From the NCBI GenBank assembly GCA_002423495.1, contig DIWN01000071.1:952-8619 (forward strand): a stretch of DNA of 7,668 nucleotides. The letters are read 5' to 3'. Under the pieces are notes generated by a model. It had not been told where the DNA came from and ran no database searches. It worked only from the letters and a program-made list of their open reading frames with translations. This DNA comes from Anaerolineaceae bacterium UBA6105. GTDB lineage: Bacteria; Chloroflexota; Anaerolineae; Anaerolineales; Anaerolineaceae. The position numbers and the translations under genes are program-made. Positions 4,238-7,668 of this stretch are shown here, one piece after another (position 1 is the first letter of the stretch; every line of letters begins with the position of its first letter).

Positions 4238-5732
4238 CTTGATACAGATCTCCAGCGGGAGGTTCCAGGGTCACTTCCGGGCGGGTGATCTTGGTCAAAT
4301 AGTTCCCCCACGGATAGGCTTGCACCACGCTATCCCCATTTACCAGCGTCCCTTCACAAAATTTCTCTTTGTCATACGCCTGGTAACCGCTCAATACAAA
4401 GGGCAGACCGCCCTCTGCCAGCACCCATTCGCCGTTGTATTTGCGCGCGATGTGAATATGGATACCGGATGAACTGCCTCCCGCGCAGGAGGGATGCCCG
4501 ATGCGTTCATCCTGGTTCACCCAATCACCGACTTCCACTTTATCCGTGCTGGAAACATGCATGTACAGCAGCACCCAGCCGGTCTGTTCATTGCCGTCCC
4601 CATCCAGGTCCAGCACCACCAATCCGGTCCCACCGCGTACCACCAATCCCCCCGCTGCCGCGAGAGCCCATTTATTGGAAGTCCCACAGCCGGAACGATC
4701 CAGCGGTGGTGCGAAATCCAGCGCGGCTGGCGGTCCTTCTTTACCCCAGGCTTCGTGCGGTCCGCAGGTGTAATTCCACACCTGTCCCTCGGGGAAAGGC
4801 AGGTTCATTTCCGGCTGGGTTGTCCCGGCCGGGAAGAGCGGTTCCACACTCGCAGCTCTTACCCAGGCATCCCCAAAGAGCGCTGCATGCACCTGCGGGA
4901 TGGAATTCTCTCCATAGAGAGCCATCTGCCATTCCGCCGGAGTGGAAATGCTGGCCACATACACCATCACCGCCACCGTCCCCGCATTCAGGTTGGGAGC
5001 CAGCCGCAGCGTACTGCCGTCGTTGAAAGTCAGATCGGTCAGCGTTCCAGCGCGCCACCCGTAATATCCGATCTCCAATTGGCGGATTACCAATCCCAGT
5101 TGTTTGTACAGCCCGCCCTTATCCGCCTTGAGAAATCCATACGGGTACTGCACCTCGTCCTGCGTTTCCGGCTCACCGGTCACCCACCCACTTTGATATT
5201 CCAATAAGCTGAGCAAGATGCGCGGATTGATGGAGTATTCCACCGCCAGTTGATAGATGATTTCCGCGCCCGGCGTTGTGCCGCGCGTCATCAATTCGCT
5301 GTATTCTGCCAGTTTTCCTGCTTTTTCATTGACAAAAGAAAGCATGTCAAAACCTACCGTGGATGGAGAAAAGACCACATCGCTATCAGGGATGAGCAGG
5401 TCATTCGGCGTGATCACACCCAGGACGGTTGGGATATACAAGCGTGTGCCGGGTGGCAGCAGCAAATCTTCCACTTCCCCATCCGCGAAGATGATCTCAT
5501 CTTCATCCACTCCAAAGTGGATCGCCACCACCGCCAGCGTATCGCCCGATTGGGAGAGATATTCCGTGTAGCCTGCCGGCTTGGGGTCTTCGGTGGGTGT
5601 TGAGGAGGATTGCGGAGTTGCCTCTTTGGTAACTGTGCTGATATCCGCTGCGCTTTGTGGAGCTGCGCAGCTCATTAATAAGATGATCAATAAACTGAAA
5701 AGAGCGAATTTACCAGTAGATTTCATTTTCAT
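4227..5732 (-). CDS. LysM-containing M23 metallopeptidase lipoprotein
   Basis: A 501-residue exported cell-wall peptidase. A type II signal peptide (KFALFSLLIILLMSC) puts the lipid-attached Cys at residue 22. A Ser/Thr/Pro-rich linker leads to a LysM domain (about 55-102; QSGDTLAVVAIHFGV, then LLPPGTRLYIP) for glycan binding. A middle helical domain (about 115-300) contains INPRILLSLLEYQSGWV. The M23 peptidase domain (about 318-470) has H326, D339, H392 (YMH) and the H425-I-H427 pair; LytM-type enzymes use H and D plus the last His to bind zinc and the other His residues in catalysis. The H-to-D spacing is 12 intervening residues instead of the usual 3, and a DLDGDG loop (375-380) interrupts the domain. 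It is a paralogue of the next upstream gene, whose 3' end it overlaps by 23 nt. No strong ribosome site precedes the start; ATG at 5726 is an alternative. Likely role: trimming or remodelling cross-linked wall. Confidence 0.88.
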   Translation of the reverse strand: MKMKSTGKFALFSLLIILLMSCAAPQSAADISTVTKEATPQSSSTPTEDPKPAGYTEYLSQSGDTLAVVAIHFGVDEDEIIFADGEVEDLLLPPGTRLYIPTVLGVITPNDLLIPDSDVVFSPSTVGFDMLSFVNEKAGKLAEYSELMTRGTTPGAEIIYQLAVEYSINPRILLSLLEYQSGWVTGEPETQDEVQYPYGFLKADKGGLYKQLGLVIRQLEIGYYGWRAGTLTDLTFNDGSTLRLAPNLNAGTVAVMVYVASISTPAEWQMALYGENSIPQVHAALFGDAWVRAASVEPLFPAGTTQPEMNLPFPEGQVWNYTCGPHEAWGKEGPPAALDFAPPLDRSGCGTSNKWALAAAGGLVVRGGTGLVVLDLDGDGNEQTGWVLLYMHVSSTDKVEVGDWVNQDERIGHPSCAGGSSSGIHIHIARKYNGEWVLAEGGLPFVLSGYQAYDKEKFCEGTLVNGDSVVQAYPWGNYLTKITRPEVTLEPPAGDLYQDGE

Positions 5733-6960
5733 CGGTTACATACCCTGATGCTTCTATGATTGTGGTATCCAGGATGAGCGTTCCCTCATACTGCGCTCCC
5801 GAGCCGCCTGACTTCCACCCGCTCAGGATGAAAGGCATATCGCGGTCGGCAGCAATCCACACGCCATTATACCGCCGGGCCAGATGCGTGTGTGTACCGG
5901 TCGATGGCCCGCCCTCACAGGAGGGATGCCCGATGGCATCACCGGCTTGCAGCCGCGTGCCCGCCGCCACTCGTCCAGCCTGAGCAATGTGCATATACAG
6001 CAGCGCCCAGCCGCTGCGGATGTCGCCATCCCCGTCCAGGTCCTGCAGCACCACACCGTTTTCGGCATACACGATCACACCATTTGCCGCAGCCCGCACC
6101 CAGGCAGCGCTGGTAAAGCAGCCGAATTCCTCCCCAGGTGGTGAGAAATCCAGCGCCGCCCAGGCTGCCCCATCCCCCCAGGCAGAATGCGGACCGCTGG
6201 TGTAGTGCCAGCGCTCGCCCTGTGCAAAGGGTAACTGCAGCGTTGGCTGCGCCAACCCCTCCGGCAGCAGCATCCCCATATCATATTGAAATGGATCTCC
6301 AAACAGGCGCACATATTCCGCATAAAATCCCAGCGGAGAGACCGCCAGCTCCCAATCGTGGTATTCCAGCAATGTTCCGAAAAAATAATACAGCGCGGCG
6401 CTGGCATCGTTCAGATCTTCCGGGAGAGTTACACGGCTGCCATCCTGCAGGGAAATTTCGGGCAGCGCTCCCACTTCATGCGTATAAAAACCGCGGTTGA
6501 GTGTATTGGCCGCCCACGAAAGCTGGCTGAAGAGCCCTTCATAAGTAGGTTCCGCTTGAATGAGCGGATATTTCCCCTGATAGTCTGGATTCGCTTCACT
6601 GACCCAACCTGCCCGGTACTCCAGCAGAGCCAGCAGCAGGCGCGGATTGACCGAATAGAAAAGGCTGACCTCGGCAACAATCTGCGCTCCGCTCATCCAG
6701 CGACCGTCAACCTCTTCCGTGTATCCGTTTAAATAGCCGCCCTGCTCTTCGATGAATACTGCCGCGTCAAAGCCAACCTGTGCCGGGCTGTATACCAGTT
6801 CGGCATCCGGTATGAGCTGTGTTTTGTTGTTTAGAGCAGCAGAACTGGCTTGTTCTTCGCCATTAACAAAATCCCCGCCTGTTTTTGCGCAGGCAGGGAG
6901 AACAATCAAGATCATAAAAAAGAAAATCACGTTGAGAAATCGCTTGCCCGGTTTCATCAT
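5710..6960 (-). CDS. M23 metallopeptidase lipoprotein, no LysM
   Basis: A 416-residue paralogue of the following LysM/M23 protein. The N-terminus (KRFLNVIFFFMILIVLPAC) is a lipoprotein signal with Cys at residue 24. There is no LysM domain; a short linker leads straight to the shared middle domain (about 52-245), which opens VYSPAQVGFD and includes VNPRLLLALLEYRAGWV. The M23 domain (about 250-400) has H258, D271, H324 (YMH) and H357-T-H359, with the same long H-to-D gap and a DLDGDG loop (307-312) followed by a conserved SGW. All expected zinc and catalytic histidines are present, so it should be an active cell-envelope endopeptidase or a binding protein of that fold. The first ATG (6960) overlaps the HIT stop as ATGA; a second ATG follows immediately at 6957. 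No good ribosome site is visible, which fits translational coupling. Confidence 0.88.
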   Translation of the reverse strand: MMKPGKRFLNVIFFFMILIVLPACAKTGGDFVNGEEQASSAALNNKTQLIPDAELVYSPAQVGFDAAVFIEEQGGYLNGYTEEVDGRWMSGAQIVAEVSLFYSVNPRLLLALLEYRAGWVSEANPDYQGKYPLIQAEPTYEGLFSQLSWAANTLNRGFYTHEVGALPEISLQDGSRVTLPEDLNDASAALYYFFGTLLEYHDWELAVSPLGFYAEYVRLFGDPFQYDMGMLLPEGLAQPTLQLPFAQGERWHYTSGPHSAWGDGAAWAALDFSPPGEEFGCFTSAAWVRAAANGVIVYAENGVVLQDLDGDGDIRSGWALLYMHIAQAGRVAAGTRLQAGDAIGHPSCEGGPSTGTHTHLARRYNGVWIAADRDMPFILSGWKSGGSGAQYEGTLILDTTIIEASGYVTDENEIYW

Positions 6961-7304
6961 CCCAAATGGATCGGCAGCGCTTTTCCGGCCAGCAAATGCA
7001 CATGGATATGCTGCACGCTCTGACCGGCATTCGGACCGGTGTTGATCGAGAGTCGGTAGCCCGCCTCAGCCACACCCTGTTCCCTGGCAATCTTCTTTGC
7101 CACCAGGATCAGATGCCCGATCAACGCTTCATCCTCCGTGCTCATCTCGTTCACCGAATCAATGTGCTTATTCGGCACGATCAGAATATGGATAGGCGCC
7201 ACCGGACGGATATCCCAAAAGGCAGTGGCCAGTTCATCCTGATAAATGATGCGGCCGACCGCCTCACCGGCTGCGATCTTGCAGAACACGCAGTCGGAAG
7301 GCAT
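6957..7304 (-). CDS. HIT-family nucleotide hydrolase/transferase
   Basis: A 115-residue histidine-triad protein of the HINT branch. The N-terminus CVFCKIAAGE carries the C5-x2-C8 pair; AFWDIRPVAPIHILIVPNKHI (29-48) is the usual core, and the triad QHIHVHLL has H99, H101 and H103, where the middle His is the nucleophile in the family. Cys5, Cys8 and a nearby His commonly bind zinc in bacterial members. Members cleave phosphoramidates or other P-linked groups from nucleoside monophosphates. The C-terminus is PIHLG, where many HINT proteins have a WPPG-type end, a small departure near the active site. It starts 1 nt after the inositol-phosphate synthase stop (TAA-A-ATG) and ends in a 4-nt overlap with the M23 gene. 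The natural substrate cannot be read from the sequence. Confidence 0.93.
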   Translation of the reverse strand: MPSDCVFCKIAAGEAVGRIIYQDELATAFWDIRPVAPIHILIVPNKHIDSVNEMSTEDEALIGHLILVAKKIAREQGVAEAGYRLSINTGPNAGQSVQHIHVHLLAGKALPIHLG

Positions 7305-7305
7305 T

Positions 7306-7668
7306 TTATTCCAGATCCTCGCCGCGGATGAAGGCTTCCGTCAAAGCCATTGCTTTATCATCCTTATACTGGCGCGGTGGGGTTTTCATAAAATAGGAAG
7401 CCGGACCGTACAGTGGTCCGCCAATTCCGCGATCCAGGCCCAGTTTGACACAGCGCACTGCATCGATAACCACGCCGGCGGAGTTGGGGGAATCCCATAC
7501 TTCCAGTTTTGCTTCCAATTGCAGCGGAACATTTCCAAAAGTGGTGCCTTCCATGCGAATATGGCAGAACTTACGGTCGGTCAACCAGGGCACATAATCG
7601 CTCGGTCCGATATGAATATCCTCCTGGGGCAGTTCATAGGGCAGCATGCTGGTAACCGCGCCGGTTTT
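7306..7668 (-). CDS. ino1: myo-Inositol-1-phosphate synthase, C-terminal part (cut by window end)
   Basis: The last 120 residues of inositol-1-phosphate synthase (EC 5.5.1.4), the NAD-dependent enzyme that converts glucose 6-phosphate to 1D-myo-inositol 3-phosphate, the first step toward inositol lipids and related solutes. The frame stays open to base 7668, so the N-terminal Rossmann region lies outside; the ATG at 7647 is internal. Characteristic segments are KTGAV at the edge, then QEDIHIGPSDYVPWL, LEVWDSPNSAGVVIDAVRC and DRGIGGPLYGPASYFMKTPP, matching the catalytic/tetramerisation part of bacterial enzymes. It is the first gene seen of the five-gene minus-strand operon. Inositol synthesis in bacteria is patchy (actinobacteria, some Chloroflexota, thermophiles), which supports a non-proteobacterial host. 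Confidence 0.93.
   Translation of the reverse strand, partial: KTGAVTSMLPYELPQEDIHIGPSDYVPWLTDRKFCHIRMEGTTFGNVPLQLEAKLEVWDSPNSAGVVIDAVRCVKLGLDRGIGGPLYGPASYFMKTPPRQYKDDKAMALTEAFIRGEDLE

Noticed and set aside
4494..5207. 237-codon plus-strand reading frame opposite the LysM/M23 gene
   Set aside because: It is the complement of a well-supported GC-rich gene. Its Pro/His/Arg/Ser-rich translation is typical of an antisense shadow.

Overview
The window looks like bacterial chromosome, most plausibly from an Anaerolineae-type member of the Chloroflexota. That guess is inference. It rests on paired lipoprotein M23 peptidases with a DLDGDG insert, a bacterial myo-inositol-1-phosphate synthase next to a HIT protein, and the mixed base composition. 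No rRNA or universal marker is present to confirm it. Every gene I accept is on the minus strand.

Right half (about 3566-7668, GC-richer) is a compact run of five genes read from right to left. They are the C-terminal part of inositol-1-phosphate synthase (cut by the window end), a HIT-family hydrolase/transferase, two paralogous exported M23 peptidase lipoproteins (the second with a LysM domain), and a PHP-domain metallo-phosphoesterase. The junctions are a 1-nt gap or overlaps of 4, 23 and 11 nt, so this is almost certainly one transcript. A tRNA-Leu(UAA) gene with a clear promoter follows at 3407-3491.

Middle (2476-3406) holds a stand-alone radical SAM protein of the SplB-like (COG1533) type, preceded by an AT-rich intergenic stretch.

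Left half (1-2475, AT-richer, accessory in character) holds the most interesting content: a three-gene operon of a 70-residue protein, a ParM/archaeal-type actin-like ATPase and a 78-residue protein. The two small proteins are paralogues of each other and have the sequence pattern of ribbon-helix-helix (RHH) DNA-binding proteins. The gene order is therefore adaptor-actin-adaptor rather than the usual ParM-ParR. The actin-like protein has phosphate-1 and adenosine motifs but carries Leu where the phosphate-2 Asp is expected. Upstream lies a 371-bp gene-free region with in-phase A/T tracts, an operator-like dyad and a pair of TTCGAATC boxes one 21-bp period apart, a good candidate for a centromere/autoregulatory region. 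Downstream is an unrecognised coiled-coil protein, separated by a 33-nt hairpin; its own 3' end contains a perfect 15-bp inverted repeat.

Together the left half looks like a DNA-segregation or cytomotive-filament module of plasmid or integrated-element origin lying downstream of a tRNA gene. No integrase, replication gene or att duplication is visible in the window.
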